DNA of 64,000 bases from Adiantum capillus-veneris (GCA_014529385.2 CM043958.1:87832525-87896524), one strand, 5' to 3'; counted from the first letter of the stretch, positions 21,777 through 36,059 are shown. Notes: generated from the letters alone by a model not told the origin. Numbers and translations: made by a program.

Positions 21777-23502
21777 TAAATAATATGATCTATTGAATAG
21801 TATTTTTCATTATATGTGCTTGCTTGACTTCTTAATCACTTGAAAACCCTTGCTCGAGGATAGGGACTACCCTGCTTAAAGAGTGAGCTTTCTATTAATT
21901 GGAGAGGGAGAAACATGATTAACAACCAAGTGTGGAACACATATGGTCTAGCTTAGAAAAGAGAAAATGATAAAAATCAAGAGGAGTGATTAGAGTAGGG
22001 GTTTGGAGCGGGGATTTTATATTGCGATCTTCCTCTTTCAAGATCTTGCAATTGAAACTTTATTTTCAAGATTTTTAATGCTTGCATTACACTAAAAATA
22101 TCTTGAAATATCATTGTGGCATGATAAAAGTCTACATTGGATTGTGCATTCCTTAATTACCAAACAATTAAATGCGACATGCATGCATGTCTATGCTTGA
22201 GGAAATGTAAGATTAAGAACTCTCTTATTAGACTGAAACATAACTTCAAAAAAAGCACCATTTGTAATCAGTTTTGAGTACCAAATTTAGCATACATATC
22301 CACCATCAAACATAGCATAAGGAAAATTTACATGAAAATGCAACCGTGTATTAGCTGTCTTGTTGAGCACACCACCACAGCACAACAAATAACCTTGTCT
22401 AGAAATATCATTGTGGATATATTGATTGGCTCTAAGGATACAAGCATACATCATCTCAATTAGAGGATGGTCTCATGGTGTATCTATTCAAAATAGTCAA
22501 GAGATTGTTGGCCTTGCCCAATATAAGTACACTTTGTTATTAAAGCATCATAAGGGACAACCCTACAAGACAAAATCTTCTCTAGGATGCCTACTCTTGT
22601 CGTCAGAGAGCATCAAGGTAATTTTTCCTAGATTTCTCATCATAGATATGATTCCCCATTCCATGGACCAAATCCCAACACAAGGCCTAAGGATACAAGC
22701 ATACACTATCTCATTTACAAGAATGATCTCATGAACCATTTGTTCAAAACACTTAAGAGCTTGTCAATTTTGCCCAACTTTGTACACGAAGGAAGGGCAA
22801 GTTGCAACACAATGAAATAGAAAGGCCTCTTTGTTTTGAACTATGAGGCTGCATTATCAATATGCCTAGCTCTTTCAACCATCGGTAGGGGAGCATAAAT
22901 CAATGTTGGAAAAAAAGAGTATCCTAGATTTTATCATCAGATATATGGAAATGATAGTCTTTTTGGACATTACCTGCAATCCACAGATTTGTGATGTGGA
23001 CAAAGATTGTGACCTGACTAGAAAATCAATGCATGGATTGAATTCCATTTTGCTCTTTGAATGTGTAATTTTCAGTGAATCCACCTAACATTGCCACATC
23101 TTCAAGGAAGATATGAAGACACTCTTTAGAAAAATTGTGCTTTATAATCTTGCTCAAATGATCCCTGGACAATACAAAAAGTTGACCACACTACATCTCC
23201 TTGTGCAATAGTGATATAGTTAACGCTAAAGAGAGTCATAACTATATATGTCCTAGCTATTTGTGGAGCCAACATATTTATCTATTATGCTAAAACAACA
23301 CATGGAGCCTCCTAGCAGAACAAAGTAATTGATAGAATGGTTCTATGAACAACTTAGTTGGTACATAAGTTATATTCACATGATTGTGGAATTCTAGGGA
23401 TTATTTGTATTTGAGTGACTTAAGGCTATGGTATCTAGTCACTTCAATAATTAAATAAATCATATTCTATTCATTCATGCTAGACAAAGTAAAAATTTTC
23501 TT
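21777..23502. other. Stretch without a recognisable gene
   Basis: AT-rich; the only structure is an imperfect direct repeat starting CTAAGGATACAAGCATACA at 22432 and again at 22687 (spacing 255, each about 100 bases). No coding pattern is recognisable. Confidence 0.5.
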
Positions 23503-23795
23503 GTAGTGAAAATTAATATAGAATCTCTATGTAAAAGAAAAAGATCAAGAGGTGGTTCATGAGACTTTTGTCACAAGCAACTTATTCTATTCAACCCATT
23601 GTAGTGAAAATTGATATAGAATCTCTTTGTAAAAGGAAAAGATGGAGAAGGTGGGTCATGACTGTTGTAGCGAGTAGCTTATTCTATTCAATACATTGTA
23701 ATGAAAATTACTATAGAATCTCTTTGTAAAAGAAAAAGATGGAGAGGGTGGTTCATGACTATTGTAGCAAGTAACTTATTCTATTCAAACCATTG
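23503..23795 (+). repeat. Three tandem copies of a 98-bp unit
   Basis: Copies start at 23503, 23601 and 23699 with GTAGTGAAAATTAATATAG-like sequence and run to 23795. All include a GAATCTCT(A/T)TGTAAAAG segment and end with CTTATTCTATTCAA. Confidence 0.92.
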
Positions 23796-24050
23796 TCAAA
23801 TGTAAGAAACAAAAACTTCTAGGTCCTCAAGATTATATATTATAGTCCTCATAATGTTCCTACTCATCCTTGTGGTCCAATGCATAAAATTTAGTGTTGT
23901 AAAATAGCTTGTAGAGTCTCCTGATATAACAAAAGGATAGTGAGAATGGTCCCATGGCCATTCGTAAACTATATTATTGTGCCCACATGATTGCTACAAG
24001 CTAGGAAAAATCTCAATTGAGTGCCTAAAGACTCAATTATTCAATCCATT

Positions 24051-24052
<2 letters not shown>

Positions 24053-24089
<37 letters not shown>
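24053..24089 (+). repeat. (AT)n microsatellite
   Basis: About 18 AT units. Confidence 0.95.
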
Positions 24090-24090
<1 letters not shown>

Positions 24091-26756
24091 AAAGGAAAAT
24101 GATTCCTATTTAGTAATATCATACAAAGTATGATATTACAAAGTATTTAAAAATTCACAATAGGGAAGTATTGTATAGATCCTATCCGTAAGAGAAACTA
24201 ATGGACATAATGTCTCCACACCCATTGTGTGCATCATTTCTTTAACACATTGACCTCTATTTAGATGAATTTTAATGCATTATTCCTCTTCATGATTAGT
24301 CCAAGTTAGGTATGGGACTTTTCCCATTTTACCTAATATGGAGTTTGTTGCTCTAGTATTAGAATTGAATGATATCCACATCAAAAGAGATTCTAGTAGC
24401 CTCCACCACTACCTCCATACCCAAAATCTCTAGCGGTGATCTTTCATTAAGCCAAAATACATATTTTCCAATGTTTTAATGTGGCATAAAACATTGTTGC
24501 TCAATAGGTTGAAGGAGATTATTTCAATCTCTCTGATCATTAACAATAGCGTGCATGGCCTGTGACGATAGCTGGTCCTTCTTCACCATGCAGGTTGAGT
24601 TCTATGGTAAGCTTTTTGTGGAGAAGGAAAACTCACTTGAGGACAATGGCAATGCAAACCATGAGTAGGTTGGTGTTTCAGGCTGTGTAGGAGGAGCTAG
24701 GGGAGGTGAGGCAAAGTTGATCCAAGCTTGGTAGCACATGTTGTAAGTGATTCGGGTGATGCAACAAAAATATCTTGATAAGAAGGTGTAAGATGTAGAA
24801 GATGTGGAGGAATAAGGGAAAGATCGCGGATGCACCTCATAGTTATCCTAATCTTAGCTAGAATGGATTAGTTTTTTGGTGCCTAGAAAGTAACATAAGA
24901 TTGACCATAAATTGAAAAATGAGCATAATTTAGGCAAAAGAGATCCAAATTTGACCAAACTTCACCAGTGTGTCTAGGACAAATATAGGCACTAGGGCAA
25001 ACTATTTTAGTCAAATCTACATGAATCGTGATCCACATTGGAGCATATCTTTTAGTGATCTTTGCACCATCTCATTTAGCATGAATAAAGGATGCTATGG
25101 GTGAAAAATTTGGATCTATGATTTGATCACCAAGTCATTAGACCTAATAGAGTTCTAATATATCTTCCCTTAAAGTTTCATGACAATCCTAGTCCTTTTA
25201 GTCATCAAAATGGGGTGTGATGACCTAGAGTTGTGAGGTAGGACATATGAAAAATTTTAGATCAGAGAGTGGTGGTTTGCTTATTGAGTTGATTTGTTTG
25301 CTTGCTAGGTTTACTTGTTGAGGTTGAAAACCTTGAATATTCTTTGTGCCCCATTCAAGTCACTTCTTTGAGTATTGACATTTGTTAGTTCCAAATAGCT
25401 ATGCTAAAGACGTCCATGACGGTGACCTGATAGCAGTGGGAATGTTCTCTCAAAAGATCCAAACATAAATTGTTTGTATTCTAGAATCAAACCTCATAGA
25501 CATACTTCCATATTATCATCATCATCATCAAGTCTAACACCAACTGATGAGGGACTCAAATATGTTCTTTATCTTCAATGAATAAACATTGATATATCAA
25601 GATCAATCTTCAAGTGCACTTTCCTTGATTTTGTTTTGGTCACATCCAATGGTAGTAAGGTGTTTCAAGACTCCTTAAGAGTGTGAGAATCTTGTAAGTT
25701 CCCAATCATAGTGTCCTACACAATCACAAAAAGCTAGTACATGACCTTCCAAGCTCCCCGATTCCAATCTTTAAACGCAACAATTGCACCTTCTTGTGGT
25801 AATGTTGGTGGCGTTTTATGATGTCTATCCCGATAACCTTTACCCATAAGAAATTTTTTCATTTTGAGCTTTCAAGCATGGAATATTTTCTTTTCCAGCT
25901 TCTCACTAACAATCTAGTTAGATCTATCATTGTCGAATGACATGTTTTCAACACTTCACCAAGTCTTTGAGCAACCTACTAAAGATAGCCAGTTATCACC
26001 TCTAGCCATAATATGTCTATATACAACTCCTTCACAATACTAACCAGTATCATTAGCACTACAACCGAAATAGAACTTTCTACATCACCAAAATGTAGAT
26101 GTGTAGAATCCCAAACCTTAGTGTTTCTACATGCAAGCCATACAAAAATGAGACACAGAATCTCCAAAAAGAATCATCTCAATTGGAGAACATTTGTAAA
26201 TGTCTTTGGGAAATCCTAAGATTGCCTCTTCTATTGCTCCTGCTTATTGCTTCATAGACACAACCAATCTCTCATACAATGTTAATAGATAGAGAAGGTT
26301 ATAGGTTGAGCTCTTGCAACTTGTGCATACACACATAGATATAGGGGAAAAACCCACCCTTGTTCTTCTTCTTCTTCACTAACTCAAGATAAGAAGTTTA
26401 CGATCCATAAAAGGAAAAGTACAGCATAAGGGAAAACTAATACAACGGTCTAGTATGAGCCATAGTGATCGAGCTAGATGGGTAAATGTGCCATTACTCT
26501 GATAGGTAGACCAAGTTAGTGTAGTTCAGATGTAGTATCACTAGAGAAGATATGAATATCCACCAAGGCGAAAATGATGATGATTGGCGATGATATTCAT
26601 ATAAGAGTAGAGGTTGACATCTCAACAAATACTACTCTTAATGGACTAGCATATTATCCAAGATCTAGTATAATAGGGCTTATATATTAGAGTATTCATG
26701 AAGGGATGCTTATAGCTACAAATTGTGAAAGCTCAATGATCCATCTCTTTCCTTTT
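24090..26756. other. Stretch without a recognisable gene
   Basis: Only short ORFs on either strand (for example minus 24602-24835), none with a known domain. The right end meets the truncated copia element, whose 3' end is missing. Confidence 0.5.
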
Positions 26757-27992
26757 CTAGGGCATATTGCCTGGCTTTTCTTTTCGTAGACCACCCTCTT
26801 GCCATTGATGCTTTTGTGGTGAAGAGTTAGCTTCATCATAAGTAACGGGATCTTCAAAAGTAGAGAAAGAATTATCAACAATATTGTCATTATAAACATG
26901 ACATGAACCATGTTCAAAATCAATAGGCAGATCAACAAAAATATCAACATCATCATTGGAAACATTCAGAATGGATGGTTGTGAAGAGGAAAGCTGCTCT
27001 ATAGAAATTGTTTCATCATCTAAAAGAAAAGGAAAAGCATGAGGCAATGATTTTGTATCATCAGAATCATCCATGGACCATGAGCGTCCCATAAGCTGCT
27101 CGTTAAAATTAGCATTATGATTTACTATTACTTTCTTGGAGGAAGGGTCATAGAATTTGTAGCCTTAAGAAGTGTCAAAATATCCAATAAAAATAACTTC
27201 AAGATAGGAGCATCAAGTTTTGTTCGTGTTTCTTTGGAAACATGAATATAAGCAATACATCCAAAGGTTTGAAAATGAGATACAAAAGGAATGTCACCTG
27301 TCCATGTTGTGATGGGTATCTTACCAGAGAGGGTACAGTAGTAGGAAGATGATTTTGAATAAATACTACTGTCAAAGTAGCTTCAGCCCACAAAACATGA
27401 GATAACCAAGAATGAATCAGCATACACCTTACAACATTGAGAATAGTGCAATTCTTTCATTCAGCAACGCCTTTCTATTGAGGTGAGTATGGAATAGTAT
27501 GTTCATGATGAATTCCACTGTCAGCATAGTAACTCACAAACTCTTGAGAATCATATTTGCCTCCATTGTCACTACGGAGCTTCTTGAGGCAACGACCATT
27601 TGAAGTTTTGTAGCCTTGTAAAATTGTATGAAAACAGATAAGGCCTCAGATATTTATCTAAGTAGAAATATAGTCGTATACCATGAGAAATCATCAATGA
27701 AGGTAATGAAGTAGCGATATTGTAATCACAAAAATGGTAGAGGTCCATATATATCAGTATAAACAAGATCGAATATGTCATGAGAATGAGTTGTATTTGA
27801 GAGAGGAAAGGGTTTACGATTATGTTTCCCAAGAGCACAAAACTCACAAATTCCCATTTGGGGATGAGCTTTAAGATCCATGCCATGAACAAGATCACGA
27901 CGCTGAAGATCAAGGAGTTTTGAGAAATCAGCATGAACAAAACAGTGATGCCATACTTTGCAATCATGATCACTTGGAGCAATGATAACATT
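26757..27992 (-). pseudogene. Copia integrase region, decayed
   Basis: Reading leftward: KVWHHCFVHADFSKLLDLQ and CEFCALGKHNRKPFP (27790-27965) are the zinc-binding part of integrase; LVYTDIYGPLPFL (about 27726-27765) carries the first catalytic Asp. The segments around 27199-27600 correspond to the integrase middle and C-terminal part in shifting frames. The last ORF (27092-26757) is the acidic linker before reverse transcriptase and stops there. Several frameshifts and stops exclude function. Confidence 0.75.
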
Positions 27993-28048
27993 TTCTACAA
28001 CATCATTGAGAGAGAGTTCAAACAAATTACTGTTTCAAGGATCAGTTG

Positions 28049-29620
28049 CTATAGTCTGTCCATCTTTCTCAATTGACATTTGGTATGATCAAATTCAACA
28101 AAGAGACCAAGATCAAAAAGTCTAGCAATTGAAAAAAGATTACGTTGAAGATCTGGTACATGTAACACTCTCGTAAAATTTGGGTGGAAGAAGATAAGGT
28201 ACCGAGATAAAAATCTCCAATACCCTTTACTTGACAAGTTGTATCATCAGCAAGATAAACAACACGTTGAATTGGTAGTGGATGATAGTTATGGAGCCAC
28301 TTAGACTAATATGTTATATTTCTTGTAGCACCAGAATCGAAAATAAAAAGTGATCCGTCACGTACATGAAGTATTTTGTCTGGAGAATCTGAACATAGGA
28401 TGCATCTTGTTTTTGGTACAATATTGTTTTGATGTTCAGTAGCATATGATCTATTATGATCTGTGTTGAATCGATGCTTATAGCACATATGAGTGGGATG
28501 ATCAGATTGTCCACAATATTCACAAGAAGAAGAAGAATCTCTAGATAAATGTGGTTGTTTAGGGGTAATATTGTGTTCTTCATCAATTGGCGTGCCCAAC
28601 AATCATCTTTAGTATGGCCATTTTTGTTGCAGTAAGAACATTGCTCATTAGAAAATCCAGAGAAAATATTACCCGGCGACAACCACCTCTAAAATGGATG
28701 CCTTCGAGCATAAAAAGAATGTTCCATCTGTTGTGACTCAAGTCTCCTCTTGTGAAATCATAGATGTATCATGACCAGCATTATGTTGTTCTTGACATTG
28801 AGAGTATTCAATTAAATATATGCAGACTTGGTCGAAATTGATACCATATTTTTTAGAAAGAATGGTAACAATGTTATCATAAGAAGAGTCCTTCACCGTG
28901 TCAACGAGAAGTGTAATCAGTTGTTTTTGTGAAACAGGATCATCGGCAACACTTCTCAAATAAATTATTTTTATAACAGATTTCTTCAAGAAGTTTGCAA
29001 TAAGGTACTTTCATACGTCGTGGGAAGTAGGCAGTTTATACACATCAAGCAAAAGGGAATCAGCTCGGGGGGTTCACTATGTGTAAAACTACCATATCAT
29101 GTGCGTTCAAGACATGTTTGTAAAACCCCTTATCTGTGAATTTTGTTAAGAATATAATGTACCCTTTTCTTTTAAAATCTGTAAGTTTTTTTTCAAATTT
29201 GAAAAAATAATTCCCTTTTGTATATATATTTCTATAAGTTTCAAGAACTTTAAATACCCTTCAGTTGAACTCACGTGATAGGTTACATTTTTATTAGGGG
29301 ACCTCCTCGGGGGAATCAGTAAGAACAGAAACAATATATCGACAAGCTGCTTTATCACATCATTGCCAATCCGTATAAACAACATGCCAATCTTCAAATG
29401 CAGGTTCTTCAGTGATTAGCATGTTGTCATGATCCCTATTAACACGCTGAGGTGGACATACACAATTTCCAAGGACAATATCAGAGAGTTCATTGCCTTC
29501 AAGAATTAACAACATCTTTTCTTTCTAGCCTCAAAATCCTTGGGCTTGGAAAGGAGGAACAAAACGCTGGCCAGAAGGAAAATTGTTGACGAGAATATTC
29601 ATAGCCTTATTTGGTTGTGA
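28049..29620 (-). pseudogene. Copia gag and protease region, decayed
   Basis: The gag start is probably MNILVNNFPSGQRFVPPF at about 29602. Further left are gag helices (VSQKQLITLLVDTVKDSS, 28738-28989) and two zinc knuckles: CSYCNKNGHTKDDC near 28640-28600 and CEYCGQSDHPTHMC near 28524-28483. The retropepsin motif FIFDSGATRNIT follows near 28330, then VLHVPDLQRNLFSIARL. Pieces lie in different frames, so the reading frame is broken many times. Two consecutive knuckle-like motifs in overlapping frames are unusual but may reflect frameshifts. Confidence 0.75.
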
Positions 29621-30395
29621 GAAGATGTATAAGATAAGATCACACAATCTGCACACTATATACGGTGAATTCTGCAATTGAAAATGAGAGAATATGATGA
29701 CTGTGTATTGCCAATGATAAACACAAGAAGGATGCTCAATAACGTCCAAAGATGTGAGGGATGTCACCCAAAAAAGCAGGATAAAGGAGACGTTAAAAAT
29801 AAAAGAGTCCTCAAAATAGATGCGACGTGAGACACGACGTGAGACTCTAGATTGACGGCCACAATATGAATAGCAAAAAGCTAAATTTGCTCGAAAAAGT
29901 TAACGTTAAAATTAGAAAAACGATCATGGACGCTTCACAAAGATGCACGAGGACAAAACCTGCGTCAAGCTCAATTGCAGTAAAAACAACATAACTTTTT
30001 GTTGCAAACTCCGATAGATGCAAACCTACAACTAAAATCAAAGAGCTCAAGGAGACGAACAAGTTTTTGATGAAATTGCCATTGCCCTATGTTCCATTGC
30101 GCTTTATCTATTTCTCTAAATTTTGAGTAGAAGACCCCCAAAAATTGAGACAAAGTTCAGGGTGTGGTGTCAAAAGACAAATCAACAAGAAAAGGTAATC
30201 AACGATTCACCATATCAATTAGCAGTAAATACCTCACAAAACACTACTCATATTATTATTAACACAAAACAATCACAACTAACAAGAATCAATCCTAAAA
30301 AAATAAAATCTGTAGCAATTCTAAATCTTACATGCAAATCACATGCACATACTCTATTTTGTCACCATGAGTTGAATCGTTGCATGATCATTACT

Positions 30396-30407
30396 GCTCT
30401 GATACCA
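30396..30407 (-). other. Primer-binding site (initiator Met-tRNA)
   Basis: On minus TGGTATCAGAGC, perfect, directly adjoining the LTR. Confidence 0.9.
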
Positions 30408-30550
30408 TGTTGAGATGTAGAGAGAAAGAGAGAGAGACAAGACAAGAGAAACACCATGTACGCTCGTAAATATTGATTCCTATTGAAGACAAGATACAAA
30501 TATATAGGTGAAACCAAGTTGAGTACAATGATCCATATATAGCTCCAACA
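30408..30550 (-). repeat. 5' LTR (143 bp) of the truncated copia element
   Basis: On plus it runs from TGTTGAGATG to AGCTCCAACA; the primer site adjoins its left end. Its right end abuts the carrier fragment at 30551 with no intervening base. TATATATAG at about 30534-30542 could be part of its promoter. Confidence 0.85.
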
Positions 30551-30712
30551 TGGGCCACATTCAGGGACATTGCTCGGACCGAAGGCTACCGAGGCCTCTC
30601 CCGAGGCATTGGCCCAGACTACCTCAAGATCGTGCCCACCACCACCATCATGTTCACAACCTTCAAGTTTTTCCGGGCCCACATACATCACAGAAGCATC
30701 AAGCAAGCTTAA
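30551..30712 (+). pseudogene. 3' fragment of a mitochondrial carrier gene copy
   Basis: The plus strand reads WATFRDIARTEGYRGLSRG to a stop at 30710-30712, matching residues 314-366 of the carrier at 16555-17655 with several replacements (for example FKFFRAHIHH in place of FEFVRARLQH). Homology continues through the 3' flank to about 30960 (CCCTCCGCTTGTAC, CATGGATATGAACCTA, AGTGGTGATCCCTT). The carrier gene is on the minus strand, so this is an inverted partial copy. The fragment starts exactly at the copia LTR end, which cut off the rest. Confidence 0.9.
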
Positions 30713-31094
30713 CTCTTCTCTGAAGTTTTCCCGCTCTAGAGCTCTCCCTCCGCTTGTACCTTCCCTCATGGATATGAACCTACCTTTTAACACATTTGAA
30801 GGGTATTGGTGCTCTCAACTTTTGGCTTGCATGTGGGGTGCTACGCTTGTGATTTGTTTTAGCTTTGAAGGTAAGGTACTCAAAGCTCTCTGAAATTATT
30901 GTTGCTCTTTTTAGTGGTGATCCCTTCAGTAGATCATTAGTCTCCTTTAAAAATGCAGCCATGAAAAAAAAATTTAATGTGTCACATTCTATATGTCAAT
31001 TTTCTAGTATATATGACATCATCAGGTAGATATGATATCACTAGACTCAAAGCACAAAAACATTCTTTAAAAATCTTAAATACCACCCTCATAG

Positions 31095-31172
31095 ACATCA
31101 TCTCCCACTACCTCAAGGTGGAGTTCTCACCATTGCCATCATGCTCACCACCTTCGAGTTCATCTAAGGCCT
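31095..31172 (+). pseudogene. Second, more decayed carrier 3' fragment
   Basis: CACTACCTCAAGGTGGAGTT and CATCATGCTCACCACCTTCG followed by AGTTCATCTAAGGCC match the carrier region encoding DYLKVVPTTGIMFTTFEFVR. The frame is shifted. It lies about 400 bases after the first fragment, so the 3' end of the gene occurs twice in the same orientation. Confidence 0.65.
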
Positions 31173-31219
31173 ACTGTCTATAGTTAGCACATTGCTAGGG
31201 ATAGTCTCATGCTTATGTT

Positions 31220-32580
<1,361 letters not shown>

Positions 32581-32925
32581 TCTGTTGGCTCCATAGTTGA
32601 GGGAGTTGTGAGCCTCCTCTTTGATGAACTTCCAATACTTTTTGTCAAGCCAACCTAAATTTCTCTATCCATGTTTGGGCACAATGCAAGCATGCATGTG
32701 CTTGGGCTTACAAAAATTGCACATCTTCTTTATCATGTACTTGTTGGAGAAGTGGTCAGCAAGAGAACGCATAGCAAACTTTTGATGAAGGAGTAAAATG
32801 GCTTGCTCTTTATTTGATGCATCAAATTTTCCCCATTTATTCACAATGTCATGGTGAAAGATCTAGGTGAAAATCTTGTACATGCAATGAATGAGAGCTT
32901 TCCCATCCTCATTTGCCACTACCAC
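32581..32925 (-). pseudogene. Relic resembling CACTA-type transposase-associated protein
   Basis: One minus-strand frame with only two stops over 110 codons reads VVVANEDGKALIHCMYKIF, HHDIVNKWGKFDASNKEQA, ILLLHQKFAMRSLADHFSNK, YMIKKMCNF and KKYWKFIKEEAHNS. The pattern (acidic start, N-K-E, K-F, N-K-Y-x-I-K-K-M) resembles the plant En/Spm (CACTA) associated Transposase_24 region. The match is by pattern only. Confidence 0.35.
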
Positions 32926-35655
32926 ACATGAATTCTATCTATGTTGTCATCAAACCTTGCATGCAAGTTTCTAACAAAGTAGCAAGGGTTCTTGTCACAA
33001 TCAGAGCCGGGTCTCTTGTGGTGTTGCTATGGAGTGGGCTCCATAGGAGATCGAGGGAGTCACTACAATATAAAAATGCCTATCGCGTGGATTCAACATT
33101 GGCCATTGTTTTGTTTGATATTTTCTCACATTTCCATATACAAAAGGGTGTTGAAAAAATAATCTTGTACAAAAAATTACAGTTTGAATAGGAAAAAGTC
33201 CCTTTCATTGGTAAAAATTTCATAGCTAAAGGGTTTTATAAATAATCCTTGGATGCAAGCGATATCTAGGTTTTACAAACAGTGGCACCCTCCCCCCCCC
33301 CCCGCGCCCCCCAGCTCGAAGCACAAGAATGGCAATTGGGTAACAATTGTATGATTACTGAGCAAAATGTGGAATGGATGGAGAACCTATGGTAGCGGTA
33401 AGGGATGGCAAGGGCATAGAGACTTTTCTTTACTACCATATATTTTTCCCATATGCTTTAATGGGTTCTTGACAAAAACCCATGGTTGTGCACACGCTAT
33501 TGATTTTTTCAAAAAACAAGAAATCAAGTACAAAAAAATCACTTTCTTATTATTATACTTACTATAATCATTTTAGTTACAAAAAAGAACACTTGGCAAG
33601 AAAATAAGAATGAAACCAATGTATTGTGGCGTACCTATCACGAGGAGTAGGAGAGAGAGAGAGACTACGCCAAACTAAGCATGCCCTCCTCCAGCGAGGC
33701 AGCTCCTGATATTGAGTACTCGAAGGTTACATGCCAAGAACATCAGAAGTATCCTCCCACACTAGATGGTCGGAAACATGACCTACATGACCACACACCA
33801 CATTATCAACCTCCACTGTTCCTATTTCAATGTCAAAGAAGTACTCTCCATTAGTCACGAGCCTATGTTGTCACTTCCAAGGGAAGGAGATGCCATGAAT
33901 ATGGAAATTAGGTCACTATGGAAAGGAATTTTCTACTACAAACCTTTTACCTCATTTTCATAGGAGAAACCATCCAACATCCAAATGATTTTGCAATGAA
34001 AAAGGTAGCTTTATGTGATAGAAGAAGACCAAGCATCCTACACTCATTTTATCAATGATGCAAGTACTGAAATATTTTAGCTATTTGAATATCCTATAAT
34101 CATTTCTTGTTTCTTTCCCTTCATTGTTGTCAAGGTAGCTATGTTGTTGTGGATAGCCATGTTGTTCTTGCTGGATGGTCCATGTGTTTGCTAGCCTTTT
34201 GCATGAGGGGAGCCATTGTTGTAGTCTATATAGCAGATATTTGGTCTCAAGGGCCATTGACATGATGTAGTCTTCTTGTCATTTCATATTGTCAATCACA
34301 AAGATTATTATCGGGGAGGGTTTTTGTGAAGAGGTATCTTTGTTCCTTCCACAGTGTATCCTTTCTATATTATAATGTATGTGTCATGTGTATACACATG
34401 AGGTGTGCACTCTTTTCCCATGGAGTGTTTCATACACCTTCACCTCACTAGCCACTTGTATGGGTCATGGACTCTAGCATACAATCAACCCCATGATTAA
34501 CTCCATTAGCTGGTAAATCAACCCTCAATTTTAGGCAACCGTATCTACCTACCTTTCCTGCATAAAGCTTTGTCTCTACACCTATTGTATGAGAGCATTG
34601 TATACTATGATCATAGGGGGTGCACCTTTTAAGTGACAGGCCTCCAACCCACTGACTCAAAATCCGTGATGGATTCCTTGGTAGGTCTCTAGGCCTAATG
34701 AAAATGAGAATCTCTAAGTAGGAAAAATCCAAGGAGTAGGCCCTTACTGGTGGCAATGGCTTGAGTCTATAACCCTGGAAAAAAGTCTTGTCTTGCAAGA
34801 GAAAACACACAAAAACTAAAAGACCTATGACTTGTTTATCCCTAGAACATCCACAAATGGGCTAAGGAGTCTCTTCCTACAATTTTTTCCTTTACGTATA
34901 TGAGAGCATAGCAACTAGTGGACTCCACTTCCACTGAAGAATTTTACTAGACATTAATATGGCAAGGATGGATAGTTATCCGACTAATTGGGTCCACCCG
35001 TCTATGATCGACAACCTTAGTCGATCCCCACTTACCACGTTGTACTCACACATGATTCTTTATTTTCTAATTACTACCACATTATTTTAACACTTAAAAT
35101 AATGGCTTCTTTCAAATTTCAGTAATAGTGATTCTTTACAAAAAATCCTTGAAAGCAGCACTGCTTATAAAACAAACATCTTTAAACGTAAGACAAGATT
35201 CTGTCAGCTAAACAATCATGACTAGTACTCGGTCTATCTCAAGAACACCTATAAAGGAGTGAAAAACCTCACTCTTTCCTTTATTCAAAATCTGGGGTGG
35301 AGGAAGACATCTCCCAAAGTTTGAGCATCCATACAACCTAACTAGTTTTCCATACACTCAGGCAGCTTTCCTAGGATAAAGAATGATATCCTAACATATG
35401 TAAAGACATATACATGCAGAGTATGAAGGAATCAAAGGTGGTCTTGAGACAAGGTGTCTTAAGAATGATCAATTGGTTCTTTCCTAGTTTATTCAGACTG
35501 ACCACAACATTTCTTCCCTAGCTTAACAAACAAGTACACGGTGTTTCTTGGAAGATGTTTTTTTGTTCTTGGTCAATTTTAGTATTTCTTAAGTACCTAC
35601 CCACTTGGGACTGGCATGGCACTGGAATCTACTATAGATCAGGGGACACAAGTCA
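32926..35655. other. Stretch without a recognisable gene
   Basis: Short ORFs on both strands (for example minus 34448-34810) match nothing I know. A C-rich tract lies at 33292-33312 and a perfect palindrome at 34384-34401. Confidence 0.5.
34384..34401. repeat. 18-bp perfect palindrome
   Basis: TCATGTGTATACACATGA is its own reverse complement. Confidence 0.95.
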
Positions 35656-35775
35656 TCTCATCCATCATGATACTACTTGGATCGACCTCATTGTCATGAG
35701 AGTGTCCTTGGCCACTCTCATCCATCAAGATACTACTTGGACCAACCTCATTGTCATGAAAGTGGCCTTGGCCCT
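35656..35775 (+). repeat. Two tandem copies of a 60-bp unit
   Basis: CTCATCCATCATGATACTAC at 35656 and CTCATCCATCAAGATACTAC at 35716; the copies differ at a few positions. Confidence 0.9.
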
Positions 35776-36059
35776 CTTGGTGTTGTGACCTCGTCCTGCA
35801 TTTGGTGATTTGTATGTATTCTTTTGGGAGCTATATTTTTCATCCTTATAAAAGGATGCTTAACCATTACATAAAGTATAAAACACTCAAATCTTATCAT
35901 AAGAATTTCTACAACATCTTTTTTCTAATTTATTTGATTCAAATTTTTAGAAAACTAAGCTTTTTTATTGGATTAAAGTACTATAGGTAATCCTTTTTTA
36001 CATTATGTTATTATCATGGGTTTCCACTACCTTGATTTAGCCTTGACATTTATCACATA

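Larger units (their letters stand above)
26757..30550 (-). mobile_element. 3'-truncated, decayed Ty1/copia element
   Basis: On the minus strand a 143-bp 5' LTR (30408-30550) is followed directly by a perfect Met-tRNA primer site, a leader of about 800 bases, gag, zinc knuckles, protease and integrase. It ends at about 26757, in the linker that normally precedes reverse transcriptase (DEANSSPQKHQWQ). Reverse transcriptase, RNase H and the 3' LTR are missing. Confidence 0.85.

Noticed and set aside
23503-23795. CRISPR-like array
   Set aside because: Units are contiguous without unique spacers; the same holds for 49894-50614. The genome is eukaryotic.
34448-34810. 120-codon minus-strand ORF as a gene
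   Set aside because: No recognisable domain and no supporting neighbours or conserved blocks.
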